This document shows positions 1 through 10,249 of a DNA stretch of 64,000 bases, in pieces. The position numbers and the translations under genes were made by a program. Origin of the DNA: Cryptomeria japonica (lineage: Eukaryota; Streptophyta; Pinopsida; Cupressales; Cupressaceae); the NCBI RefSeq assembly GCF_030272615.1, contig NC_081405.1, forward strand, positions 26,984,272 through 27,048,271, written 5' to 3'. Below the pieces are notes generated by a model that saw only the letters and a program-made list of their open reading frames with translations, searched no databases and had not been told where the DNA came from. The stretch's first letter is position 1, and each line of letters opens with the position of its first letter.

Positions 1-882
1 GACCACATTGACTGGAGAAGTGATGACTAGGATGCCACCTGGTCTGACACTTGTAACTTGGTAGATATTCAACTTGATGTTGTTGAGAAGCTAGCTTTAA
101 TTAACTCTTTTGGAATTATCTGCTTCTTCAATGAACCCTTGTTCTGACTTCTCATGTCCTTGATTTGCAGGATGATGATGTACCTCGCCTTGGAATGCTG
201 GATTGGAAGAGGTTGCCCTTGATGACGTTGGATCGAAGAAGGTCGTCCTTGTCAATGCTTGACTGGAGGAGGTCGCCCTTGTCTTTGCTTGATCTTCTTG
301 AAGGAGACCGCCCTTGATCTGGCTTGATTTTCCTTGAGGAGAGCCTTCCGACTTGTAGATCCTTCGAGCTTGGGAGTCGCCATCTTGATACCTACACAAC
401 ATTTCACAATTAATAATATATCTTGTAGTGTAGAAATTAGGATTCAAAAGGAAGATTTAAGATTTTAATTAGGAAACTTCATGATAAATCTTGAGTTATC
501 ATTTCCTAATTAACCATGTAATACTTAGAATTTTCAAAATAAAAGTTCAAAATTCAAATCTTCAATAATGGTGTCAAAATAATTTCGCCATACCTCTCCT
601 TGAGAATTAATTCTAAAAAATGATGCAAAAATAAGGTGAATTTCGCTAGGCAAAGTGTAGATCATAGCCTCCTCTTGGATGAATCACGCCTCCTCTAGCT
701 TCAAAAGAATTTCACCTTCCACTAGCTTCTCCAAAATCTGGAAATTCGCCTTCAAATACCTTCAAAAGTCTGGAAATTACCCTCCAATCTAGCAAGAAAT
801 TCGCCTCTCCAATAGCCTTCAAGATGAATTTCGCACTTAAAGGAATGATTGAATGATTTGAAATGTGAAGCGACACTCCTCA

Positions 883-890
883 ATATATAG
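883..890 (-). promoter_or_regulatory. TATA box of LTR-like unit 1
   Basis: The minus strand reads GAGCGCTCTATATATTGAGG here, and the equivalent place in unit 2 (4137-4144) keeps the same CGCTCTATATATTG context. Its position downstream of the motif array fits a U3 promoter, with R/U5 towards base 1. This rests on position and conservation between the two units only. Confidence 0.55.
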
Positions 891-960
891 AGCGCTCACC
901 TTCCACTTACCCATGAGGTCGACCTGATTTTTAGGAGGACGGTGCCTTTAGGACATTTTC

Positions 961-2770
961 GCCCTAGACCCTGGGTGAGGGACAGGAGCACTTTTTCACT
1001 TTTGGGTTAGGATTCTCAATTTTTTGAAGTCAAACCTTTGTTCACCATGCTTTAGATGATCCTTCCCATCTCACACAACTTTGCCTTAGCATAATCTCGA
1101 AGGGAATTTGTTGTTTTCATAAAAAGCGCTCTGGTCCTTCAGTGAGGGACGAGAGCACTTTTGAGTCCATTGCATGAATTCTTGATCATATCAACTTCAA
1201 ATTATCCTCCAGGTGTAGAATATCACATTTCACTCCATCTTGAGCCTTGGTAATAAAAATATCATTTCAAAATGCAAGGTAAATGGTCATATTTGGAAAT
1301 TGCGCCCTGGTCCCTTGGTGAGGGATGGGAGCACTTTTGCCAATTGTCATCAAAATTTGCAACTCTCGCATCTCAATTCCACTTCAAGGCATTTTAAACA
1401 CTTTTTCAAACTTGCGCCTTGGAATCAATTTGTCCAAAATTGGTGAAAAAGGCTAGATAACATGTTAAGTGCTCTGGTCCTTCAGTGAGGGACAGGAGCA
1501 CTTTTTCAACTTCAAGCTTATTCGTCTTTTGCTAGCTTTCCAAATTATCTTCAATGGGCTAATCATGTCCTCTTCCATTCATTTCAATCACAAACTCGCC
1601 TTGTCTTTGCAAGAGATTTGCACTTTTTTGGAAAATCGCTCTGGTCCCATGGAGAGGGACGTGAGCACTTTTTGACAAATCGCTTTGGTCCCTTGGAGAG
1701 GGACAGGAGCACTTTTTACATTTTGGCGTACTTCTTTGTTCTTTAAACCTCTCAATTGCATCTAAGACATAAAACATCATTCGTCCTTCCCATCCAAGTC
1801 AAGTTTTGCCATAAAATATCAAACAAAGAGGAGAAACTTGAAAAAGTGCCATGGTCCTTCAGTGAGGGACGGGAGCACTTTTTGTCATTTGGGTTGATTT
1901 ACTCCTTTGTGATCCGCTTAAATTATATTCAATGTACAAAACATGCTTCCCTTAACCTCTTCAAACCATAAAATCACTTTAATCTTGCAAAGGCAGTGCA
2001 AATTTGAAATTCAGTGCTCCGGTCCTTCAGTGAGGGACGGGAGCACTTTTTGCTCTCTAAGCCAAATTGTCTCACTTTTCATCTTGAAATTCCTTTGCTA
2101 GGGAAGATTTCATCTTACTTCATGCTATGAATAGAAGTTAATGTCCAATAAAGGTCTAAAATTGTGCATATAAAGAAAAGTGCTCTGGTCCTTCAGTGAG
2201 GGACGGGAGCACTTTTTACCTTCTAGGCAAAAACTTCATCATTTCATTGTTTTCAATCAAGTCTGGATGCTTTATCATGTTCATTTCGTCCTCCACCATG
2301 CCTTTGATGTCTCAATTTAACCAAACAAGGCTAGGAATGACTCAAATAAGTCTTTTCGCCCTGGTCCTTCAGTGAAGGACGGGAGCACTTTGCCTTGGTC
2401 CCTTGGAGAGGGACGGGAGCACTTTTTCTTTCAACCTTCAAATTTCATCATTTTCATGCCTTCAAAATCTTCAAAAGTATCGAGTCACGTCCAATTATCA
2501 TTCCAGAAGACCCTGCACAAAACAAAATAGAAAAGTCAGTGACAAAAATGCATAAAATAACATTTGTGCTCTGGTCCCTTGGAGGGACGGGAGCACTTTT
2601 GTCCTTTCTGGCTAAAATATTCAAAATTTAGGTCTCCAATCATTTCACAAGGCAGAATTAGGTCATCTTCAAGGCTAGGAATCAGTTAGCAAGCCCTCGC
2701 AAAACAAGAAATTGCACTTAGAATGAAATTCGCCCTAGGCCTCTAGTGAAGGACAGGAGCACTTCCCTGT
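961..2770. repeat. Stem-loop motif array, about 167-bp phase (unit 1)
   Basis: Thirteen copies of a motif of about 30 bp, typified by GCTCTGGTCCTTC-AGT-GAGGGACGGGAGC, start near 961, 1128, 1304, 1471, 1638, 1682, 1848, 2016, 2182, 2358, 2393, 2568 and 2732. Ignoring the two doublets, the steps are 164-176 bp. Each motif is an imperfect palindrome. The copy at 2176-2216 has 19-nt arms with three mismatches and an AGT loop. The spacers are AT-rich and much more diverged than the motifs. Function unknown. Confidence 0.85.
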
Positions 2771-4136
2771 TTTAGGCATCATCTTGCCTCCGAAATTTGA
2801 TCAAAATTTACCTAGGTAAGAATATACAATTTCATCTTCAAAATGCTAACACTTAGACAAAATTTGAATTTTACCCCAAAATTTCCGAGTCTAGACCTAA
2901 CCTGGGACATATCTGACTTTCCAGACAGACTCACCTTACTTCAAAAATCAACCTTCGAAAGGACGCTTAATAACTTTCAAAATTTGACTGGACTTAGCTT
3001 GAAAAAATATCCAAAAGAAACCCTTAAGGCTTAGCCCTAGCCCAGACAGACCACTCACTCACTCAAAACCCTAAAAGCAGAGAGAAGAACAGGCAAAACA
3101 AAAGTGAAAAAGAGGGGGTCCCCATTTTAATGGGGCGATGTGTGAAATGGTCACAACAGGTAGGTACATCGAAGTTTGTGCCACCTTCCATGAGTTAGAT
3201 ACATTGAATCTGGACATGCTGAGGTGGACCAATCTAATCGGAGAAGTGATGACTAGGACTCCACCTCGTCTGACACTTGGTTGATGCCAATTTGATGTTG
3301 CTGAGAAGCTAGCTTTAATTAACTCTTCTGGAACTATCTGCTCCTTCAACGAACCCTTGCTCTGACTTCTTTTTTCTTTGATGTGCAGGACGATTGATGT
3401 ACCTCGCCTTGGAATGCCGGATTGGAAGAGGTTAGTCCTGATGATGCTTGACTGAAGAAGGTCGTCCTTGTCGATGCTAGGCTGGAGGAGGTCGCCCTTA
3501 TCCTTGCTTGATCTTCTTTGATGAGAACCTGTCGACTTGTAGATCCTCCGGGCTCTGGAGTCGCCATCTTGATAGCTACACAACATTTCAAAATTAGTTC
3601 TTAAGCATTATATCTTGAAGTGTAGAAATTAAGATTCAAGAGGAAGATTTAAGATTTTAATTTAGGAAACTTCATGATAAATCTTGAGTTATCATTGCCT
3701 AATTAACCATGCAATACTTAGACTTTTCTAAAAAATGTCTAAAAATCAAATTTTGAACAAGGGCGTTAAGATGATTTCGCCATACCTCCTCTTGAGTTTT
3801 AAACTCTAAGAAATGATGTAAAAAAAAAAAAGATTTCGCTAGGCAAAGTGTAGATCAAAGCCTTCTCTAGCTTCAAAAGAATTTCACCTTCCACTAGCTT
3901 CTTCAAAAAATCTGGAAATTCGCCTTCAAATACCTTCAAAACATCTGGAAATTATCCTCCAATCTAGCAAGAAATTCGCCTCTCCAATAGCCTTCAAGAT
4001 GAATTTCGCCCTCCTTAGTCTCCACACTTAGTAGAAATTCACTCCACTCCAGCTAGATTTCGCACCTTCAATTAGCTCTCCAAATTCGCACTTGAAAGGA
4101 TGATTAAATGATTTGAATTGTGAAAAAACACCTCCA

Positions 4137-4144
4137 ATATATAG
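4137..4144 (-). promoter_or_regulatory. TATA box of LTR-like unit 2
   Basis: The minus strand reads AGCGCTCTATATATTGGAGG, matching the unit-1 site at 883-890. It lies about 340 bp downstream (minus strand) of the last motif of the array. Confidence 0.55.
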
Positions 4145-4484
4145 AGCGCTCACCCCTTTGCTCCCTCTAGGCCGACTTGGCAACAAGAGGTTAAAAATAA
4201 ATAAATTTCCAAAAAAAAGGGGGGCCGACTTGGCAAAATAAGTGAAAATAAGGCCTTGTGCACTCCACATTTAATTTTAATTTAATAAAAATTAATTTTA
4301 AATGTCTCCAAGGGAATTTTTATTAATTTCAAGGCTTAAAAATTAATTTATTAAATTCAAAATGCCTTTAATTTAATGTGAATTTGATTCAAAATCTCCA
4401 AAGGGCTCAAAATTAGCAAATTTGGTGAATTCGTTAAGAATTTGAACGCTCAAGCAATGTAGAAAATGAAGGATATCACAAATT

Positions 4485-5975
4485 TCGCCCTGGGCCCTTG
4501 GTGAAGGCCAAAAGCGATTTTTTATTTTGTGACTAAAATCCTCAATTTTCAAAGGCAATATAATATTCATCAAGTTTCTTGGGGTCCTTTTGCCTTATCT
4601 CATCCTTGCCTTAGCACAATTTTGAAGAAAAGTTGTAGTTTTTTGGAAAAAATCGCTCTGGGCCTTCAATGAGGGTCAGGAGCGCTTTTGCAAATTTAAG
4701 CTTGTCCATGCCTTGTTGTTTCTCCAAATTATCTTCAACGGATAGAACACACCCTCTTCTATTTATTTTAATCACAAAACTTGTTTTGTCCTTGCAAGAA
4801 AATTGCACTTTTAGAATCTAGCTCCGGACCTTCAGTGAGGGTCAGGAGTGCTTTTGCAAATTTAAGCTATTTTCTCTCACCTTTCCCTTTGAAATCACCT
4901 TGATAAGGAAGAACTTTCCTTTTTCATGCTATGAATAAATCTTTAAGCCCAACAAGTGATAAAATAATGTGTCTTTCAAGAAAATCGCTTTGGACCTTCA
5001 GTGAGGGGCAGGAGTGCCCTTTTTGCTTCTTGGTATATTTCCTTATTCTTTAGACTCCCAATCGCTTCTCAGGTACAAAACATCATCTCTTGATCTTTAA
5101 ACGAGTTTGGGGGCTTCATCATGCTCATTCCACCGCTCATCTTGCCTTTAATACCTCATCTTGATCACAACAATGCTAAAAATGACCTTCATGGAGAATT
5201 TCGCCCTGGACCCTTAGAGAGGGTTAGGAGCGATTTTTCAATTTCAAGCTTATCTACCTCTTGTTGGCCCTCCAAATTTTCTTCAATGGGTAAAACATAC
5301 CTCTACGCATCCATTCCAACCATAAAAATTGCTTTGACTTTGCAAGAAAAATGTACTTTTGAGAATTTCGCTCTGGACCTTCAGAGAGGGTCAGGAGCGA
5401 TTTTCTCTTTGTTGCCCAAAATTCACCATTTTTCAAACTTTCAAACTTTCAAATGCATCCAGTAACGTCCAATCTTCTCTCTGGGAAACCCTGCACAAAA
5501 CAAGTTAGCCAAAATTAGCGAGAAATAAACTTGAACAACATTTTCACCCGGACCTTCAGGAAGGGTCAGGAGCGATTTTTACAATCTACGCTAAATTGCT
5601 CAATCTTTTAGTTTCAAATCACTTCACAGGGCAAGGTAAGATCATTTTCAAGGCTAGGAACAAGGTTTCAAATTCAAGCGAGTTGGCATATGATGTCTAC
5701 AATGAATTTCGCTCTAGACCTCCAGTGAGGGTCAGGAGCGAAATTCCCAATCTTGGCCAAAATTCATCATTTTCTTCAAGGTTTTCAATCAATCCCAAAG
5801 TCCAAACAAAATGCTTTGCAAATCAAAATTTGGTCAAATAAGGCAAGGAATGAGTCCTAGATTGATTTTCGCCCTGGACCCTCTGGAAGGGTCAAGGGTG
5901 AGATTCGCTTTGGACCTCCTGAGAGGGTCAGGAGCGAAATCCGCTTTGGACCCTCAGGAAGGGTTAGGAGCGAAA
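4485..5975. repeat. Stem-loop motif array, about 167-bp phase (unit 2)
   Basis: Eleven copies of the unit-1 motif start near 4485, 4654, 4821, 4986, 5202, 5369, 5546, 5710, 5870, 5906 and 5942. The usual form is GCTCTGGACCTTC-AGT-GAGGGTCAGGAGC. Most steps are 160-177 bp, with one of 216 bp and a terminal cluster at 36 bp. Relative to unit 1 the motif has compensating changes in the arms (GGTCC/GGGAC in unit 1, GGACC/GGGTC in unit 2). That suggests the pairing itself is maintained or homogenised. Confidence 0.85.
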
Positions 5976-6010
5976 TTTGACTTTTTGAACTCTCTATCAG
6001 GATAATTTTT

Positions 6011-6071
6011 ATGGAATATAACATTTAAGTATAAGTGAAGAACTTCACTTATACTTTAAGTTATATTCCAT
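6011..6071. repeat. 61-bp near-perfect hairpin
   Basis: The arms 6011-6040 and 6043-6071 are reverse complements except for a few bases near the middle, with a 2-base AA loop. The innermost 15 bp (TATAAGTGAAG... / ...CTTCACTTATA) and outermost 12 bp (ATGGAATATAAC) pair perfectly. It could be a tiny foldback insertion within LTR-like unit 2, since unit 1 has no obvious counterpart. Confidence 0.8.
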
Positions 6072-6149
6072 ATATACTTTCAGGATGTTTGAGAATGGTT
6101 TCAGACCTCCAAGAGCTATATTGCAAAATCTTGTTTTTTGAGGTTTTTC

Positions 6150-6325
6150 AGTTTCCAGACTTAGTCAAATTTCAAGATCAGGACATTCCAGACTTAGCCA
6201 AATTTCAGGATCTCAAGATCAAGACATTCCAGACTTAGCCAAATTTCAGGATCAGGACTTTCAGACTTAGCCAAAATTTCAGGATCAGGACTTTCAGACT
6301 TAGCCAAAATTTCAGGACATTCCAA
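6150..6325. repeat. Short tandem repeat, about 35-bp units
   Basis: About five diverged copies of a unit containing CAGACTTAGCCAAATTTCAG followed by GATCAGGAC with small insertions. The array lies between the U3 head of unit 2 and the stem-loop array. No coding role is visible. Confidence 0.75.
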
Positions 6326-6510
6326 ACTTCATCACTCACCAACTTGACCTAACTCAAGCAGAACCTGCTATTCAGGTGATCCCCTTGGCGACACTCAAAA
6401 TGCAAAGGCTAACAGACAAAACCCTAAAAGACCTAGAAAACAAACCCTAAAAAGCAAAAAGAGCAAGGGTCCCCATTTGCAATGGGGCGATGTGTGAAAA
6501 CGTCACAACA

Positions 6511-7210
6511 GGATGGTACCCATATAGTGTCAAAAATGGAGACATCTTGGACAAAGTTTGGAAAGGATTGTTATACCACGATGCTTGTATTGGTAGCCAT
6601 TTCATTGGTCTCTTTTGTTTATCTAAATCAAAACAATGGAGATAACCCTCCAAGCACATGTTGACCACCCTAGTTTGTACATCTCATTGGGGATGATGTG
6701 ATGAGCTATGGGTGAGTTTAGCCACCAAACATGAAAATAAATCATTTCCAAAATTACTGATAAATATAGGATCAAGACCACTTACTATGATTTTTATGGT
6801 TCCATGTAGCTTGTAAATGGTATCCATAAAAAGCTACTACTGTAATAGTTGCTATAAATGGATGTGAAAAATCACTAAAAATTGCATACATGGTGAGTGT
6901 ATCTACAACCACCCTAATGACATTTTTTATTTCAGACTTGGGCAAACTGGTTATGAAATTCATGAATACCTCCTCACATCTCTAGCTCGGGATAGATAAT
7001 GGTTGCAAAAACCCTGGAGTCTTAATTGCCCATTCCTTGTTTTGCTGGTAATGCCAGGCATTCTACCACAAATTTGTGGACATCCCTTTTGAGCCCTTCT
7101 AGAAAAATTCTTGCTTGATTCTATGACAAGTCTTCAAGAAGCCTAAATGACCGCCTATTGGAGAAGCATGTAATTCTTATTCTTGCACTTAATCCACCCA
7201 ATCTGCCTAT
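6511..7210 (-). pseudogene. Ty3/gypsy integrase remnant
   Basis: Minus-strand reading in more than one frame gives a zinc-finger remnant (PIGGHLGFLKTCHRIKQEFF, then a decayed CxxC region with QQNK) near 7000-7150. Next comes a catalytic-core start (MNFITSLPKSE...VVVDTLTMYA) near 6890-6963, and then the conserved run KWLPIQASWYNNPFQTL...SPFLTLYGYHP near 6520-6640. These are hallmark segments of plant Ty3/gypsy integrases. Several stops and a missing middle of the core show it is dead. The protein breaks off exactly at 6510, where giant LTR-like unit 2 begins. The continuation would be expected left of the window. Confidence 0.85.
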
Positions 7211-7500
7211 AATATGAAATGATGCAAAATAGTGTCTTTGTGGATTCATCCCTCCTAGATAGAGCATCAATCACAACATCATTCTTAACTTTCTTATAGA
7301 TTATCTCAAAGCCATAATCTAACATGTTCGTGACCCTTTTTTGTTCTTTTGACAAGAAAGTTTGCAATTTTATACTATCATTATGTCTTCGAAGTCTCTT
7401 CTCATTAGATATAGTCTCCATTGTTTGATTGCATGAAGGATAACCCTTATTCTTTCTCATAAACGAGCTTCCTCAAATTCTTGCCTTTGAGTTGGTGATT
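7150..7500 (-). pseudogene. Ty3/gypsy RNase H remnant
   Basis: The minus-strand translation contains KLQTFLSKEQKRVTNML, GFEIIYKKVKNDVVIDALSR and DES. These match the end of the gypsy RNase H domain (family pattern: FL-Q---P-QQKW--KLLG-DFEI-YK-GKEN-VADALSR). The catalytic start of RNase H lies in the damaged stretch 7480-7716. It sits correctly between the RT (higher coordinates) and integrase (lower coordinates) of the same element. Confidence 0.85.
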
Positions 7501-7716
7501 TCGAATGCAAGGGATCTACCCTCTTACACAAATACAATTTCTATGCCATGCCTTGAAGCATCACATTCCATAATGAAAGTTTTAGATAACTTCAGGAGAG
7601 TGAGAGTGGTGCATATTGTTTTTTTCAGCTTCTCAAATGCCTTGGTGGATACCTCATTCGCATTGAAAGGAGTCCTTTTAGAAAGCTGTAAGCAATGTTG
7701 CTATGCTGTCATAGTG

Positions 7717-8263
7717 TTATACAAATCGATGATAGTAACTTGTAAGTCCTAAGAGGCCTCTTAGGTCTTGATTGTCTAGGGCACTTTCTGTTTTGCTGTG
7801 GTCTTGATCTTGTGAGGGTTCACCTTGCTGCTCTTGTGAAATTATGCAACTTAGGTACTCCACCTCTTTGACTCGATAAACACTCTTGGACGGCTTAGAA
7901 TAAAGCTGATGTTGTTCAAGAGTGCTAAAACCTGAGTCACATGCTGCAAGTGTTCCTCCCAAGTTTTTCTATACATTAAGATGTCATAAAAAATACCATT
8001 TTTTTCTTGCAGAAATGGCCTAGAATAGTTCATTAATCTCTGAAATGTAAATGGTACATTTGTAATTCACAGTGGTCCTCATGGGTCTTGATAGTTGTCT
8101 TATGTAGATCCTCATCTCTATTTCTAATTCGATGATAAATAGAATGAAGACCAAGTCTGATAAAATGTAAAACATCATGTAGCTCATCTAGCAAATTATT
8201 TACAATTGTGATTGAAAACCTATCTTTGATAGTGTAATTATTTAGCTCCTGTAATTTGGACAC
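7717..8263 (-). pseudogene. Ty3/gypsy reverse transcriptase remnant, C-terminal part
   Basis: Three minus-strand frames tile across RT. LQELNNYTIKDRFSITIVNNLLDEL and HKTTIKTHEDH are at 8033-8263. RPFLQEKNGIFYDILMYRKTWEEHLQHV is at 7900-8033; here the family FFDDILVYSK catalytic loop has decayed to FYDILMYRK, so one of the two aspartates is lost. EYLSCIISQE and LRGLLGLTSYYHRFV are at 7717-7860. The RT is cut at 8263/8264 by the LTR element 8264-10940 and resumes at 10946 without loss (CMCP is 8 residues upstream of ELNN in the family). Confidence 0.9.
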
Positions 8264-8973
8264 TGTAATGTCCCTGCTTTGAAATACAATTTAATGATAT
8301 ATGATAATAATAAAATTAAAAACCAAAATATAAAAGAATACAATTAAATGTATTTAAATTTTAATTAAGTTAATGAATGGTCAAAGACATGAAATGAAAA
8401 GTTGTGACTCCCTCAAAAATGAGATATAAATGGGAGAAGAGAACCTCATTTGAGGCGATAATTTGGGGAATCAGAAGTGCAGGTCTGATATAAATAAGAA
8501 GTGCAGATATGAATGTGAAAGATTGTGTTCCTTTCAAAAGGCAGAAATAACGAACAGTTGCACTCTTTCAAAGTAGGCTGATGGTGGAAAGGGTGTGTCT
8601 CTTGGCAAAGGGGCATACATGATGAAGAGGTGTGACCTCTCCGTCACATTGGAGGATATAAAAAGGAGAAAGTCTCATTTAAGGAGGACATCCGAGGGAG
8701 AGCAATTTGAAGTATAATTTATTATTCTCAAAGGCCAGCAATGAAGAGTGATGACTCATTTCTTATGAAGAGGTGTGACTTCCCACAAATGAAGATATAA
8801 AGAAGAGAATAATTTAATTGAGAAGTGGGAATTGGAGGAACCATCCATAAGATCAAAGAAGACAAGAAAGTCAATGGATCAATATCTAATTATCAGAATT
8901 AATAAGGGTGAAAATTAAGACTTTGATATTTACAAGGGCAAGATTCAGGGCGATCCGAAAAGGGGACATTACA
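8264..8973 (+). repeat. 5' LTR of the non-autonomous element
   Basis: It starts TGTAATGTCCC and ends GGGACATTACA, an 11-bp terminal inverted repeat that includes the canonical TG...CA. It pairs with the LTR at 10250-10940 over its whole length. A TATA box (TATAAAAAG) lies at 8657-8665, so the U3 is about 390 bp. Confidence 0.93.
8657..8665 (+). promoter_or_regulatory. TATA box in the 5' LTR
   Basis: GGATATAAAAAGGAG is conserved in both LTRs (the second copy is at 10642-10650). It is the only good TATA match in the LTR and is placed as expected for the U3/R boundary. Confidence 0.6.
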
Positions 8974-8975
8974 AG

Positions 8976-8987
8976 TGGTATCAGAGC
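8976..8987 (+). other. Primer-binding site, initiator tRNA-Met
   Basis: TGGTATCAGAGC is complementary to the 3' end of plant initiator tRNA-Met and lies two bases after the CA end of the 5' LTR. The same motif occurs at 33057 and 59151 in other elements. Confidence 0.9.
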
Positions 8988-9340
8988 ATGATCTTGCTAG
9001 CCGGTAGGATAAGGGTATATCATTTATGCATTCTAATCAATGAGAAGGAATGTATTAACTCCGTCAAAAAATATGGCAACAACTAAATGACAATGGCAAG
9101 ACAATATGAGAGATTGTTAAACTTACGTGTATTATGCAAAGAAGACAATCAAGTATATAATATTTACACTAGATTTAGAGAGAATATTATGGAGATCTAA
9201 GGTGAAGTATATGAAGAGTTGGTAACAAACTTTTGAGAAGAGATTGTGGATACGTTATGACAATCTTATGATCAAATTATGGAAGACTTTATAGCAGATT
9301 TATGGAAGAGATTTATTGTGAATTATGGAATAAAGATCAC

Positions 9341-9825
9341 CCCAAGAGATGGTTCTGGTCTCTGTTGGACGCTCCTACCTCTTGTGGGTAAATTGAATTC
9401 GCCCAAGAGATGGTTCTGGTCCTGATTGGATGCTCGTGCTTCTTGTGGATAAAGTGAATTGGCCCAAGAGATGGTTTCGGTCCTGGTTGGATGCTCCTGC
9501 CTCTTGTGGATAAAGTGAATTGGCCCAAGAGATGGTTTTGGTCCTGGTTGGACACTCCTGACTCTTGTGGATAAAGTGAATTGGCTCAAGAGATGGTTTT
9601 GGTCCTAGTTGGACACTCCTGCCTCTTGTGGATAAAGTGAATTGGCCCAAGAGATGGTTCTGGTCCTGGTTGGATGCTCCTGCCTATTGTGGATTGGTTA
9701 CTCCGAGAGATGGTTCTTGCCCTAGTTGGATGCTCCTGCCTCTCATGGGTAAAATGATAGATTTATTGGCCCAAGGGATGGATCTAGTCCTCGTTGGACA
9801 TTCCTGCTTCATGTGGACCAAGTAA
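9341..9825 (+). repeat. 61-bp tandem repeat array
   Basis: Units begin with CCCAAGAGATGGTTCTGGTC near 9341, 9402, 9463, 9524, 9585, 9646, 9703 and 9769. The first five steps are exactly 61 bp and the last two units are irregular. A unit reads through CTCCTGCCTCTTGTGGATAA to AGTGAATTGG. Stop codons are rare in all minus-strand frames, so spurious ORFs of 72-91 codons appear here. I treat them as repeat artefacts. Confidence 0.9.
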
Positions 9826-10240
9826 ACTATATCTACATGTGTATGCTTGTATCTAAATATATCCATGTGTCTACTTCGTGTAAACTTAGTGTTTTCATGT
9901 GTATTTTCCGTGTTTCATGTGTATACTCCGTGTTGGGCATATCTACTAATGAATATTTATGATTACTGATTTCTTTCTTTGTGAATTCTATTTTTTTGTT
10001 GACCTAGAAAGATGAGTTAATTTAGGAAAGAATATTGCAATTAAGGTCTTACATGTGTGTCGTGCTTCTAATCCTCTTCTCAATGGATGAGGATTTCATC
10101 TTTGTTGTCTCAAGGAAATCAACCAACATAGTTCTTACGGTTACAATTGATGAGAGAGAACTTGTCTTAAGATTACAAATCTTTAGGGGTTAGTTAGGAA
10201 TCCTTGCATTGGGAAAATTTAGTTAAATTGATCATTGCTT

Positions 10241-10249
10241 GAGGACAAG
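10241..10249 (+). other. Polypurine tract of the non-autonomous element
   Basis: GAGGACAAG directly precedes the TG start of the 3' LTR. It is short and interrupted by a C, but its position is exact, so it is the likely plus-strand primer. Confidence 0.6.

Larger units (their letters stand above)
1..3158 (-). mobile_element. Giant LTR-like unit 1 (left end outside window)
   Basis: Read on the minus strand, this unit starts at 3158 with TGTTGTGACC followed by a short palindrome-rich head (CCCCATT...AATGGGG). The same head occurs at 6510 (minus) and 15805 (plus), with unrelated sequence outside it each time, which fixes the boundary. The unit then has an array of GC-rich stem-loop motifs, a TATA box near 883-890 and a downstream transcribed-type region. 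Window base 1 aligns with about 3223 of the next unit, so the period is about 3.2 kb. No retroviral domain is visible. It is probably the LTR of a large gypsy element. The distal end is not in the window, so a tandem repeat of another kind is not excluded. Confidence 0.6.
3159..6510 (-). mobile_element. Giant LTR-like unit 2
   Basis: This is a second copy of the unit at 1-3158, in the same orientation and directly abutting it. Its head TGTTGTGACG is at 6510, and the sequence to the right is gypsy integrase, so this boundary is a true insertion point. It interrupts the integrase just after a YGYHP motif. The body has its own stem-loop array (4485-5975), a TATA box, short tandem repeats near the head and the conserved segment 3223-3600 shared with bases 1-400. 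The 64 bp at 3159-3222 cannot be compared because the equivalent part of unit 1 is off the window. A tandem LTR pair with no recognisable coding interior would suit unequal recombination or a non-autonomous element. Confidence 0.6.

Noticed and set aside
961-2770. CRISPR-like array (short palindromic repeats with spacers)
   Set aside because: Repeats are imperfect, spacers are about 135 bp and related to one another, no cas genes are present, and the context is a plant LTR.
3071-3586. 171-codon minus-strand ORF
   Set aside because: It crosses the junction of the two LTR-like units, the overlapping frame is open as well, and it has no domain. It is low-complexity reading of LTR sequence.
9323-9650. 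Three overlapping minus-strand ORFs of 72-91 codons
   Set aside because: All are produced by the 61-bp tandem array, which lacks stops in several frames. The predicted proteins are the same repeat in rotated frames.
9341-9825. CRISPR array
   Set aside because: Units are contiguous 61-bp repeats without unique spacers, inside a plant LTR element.
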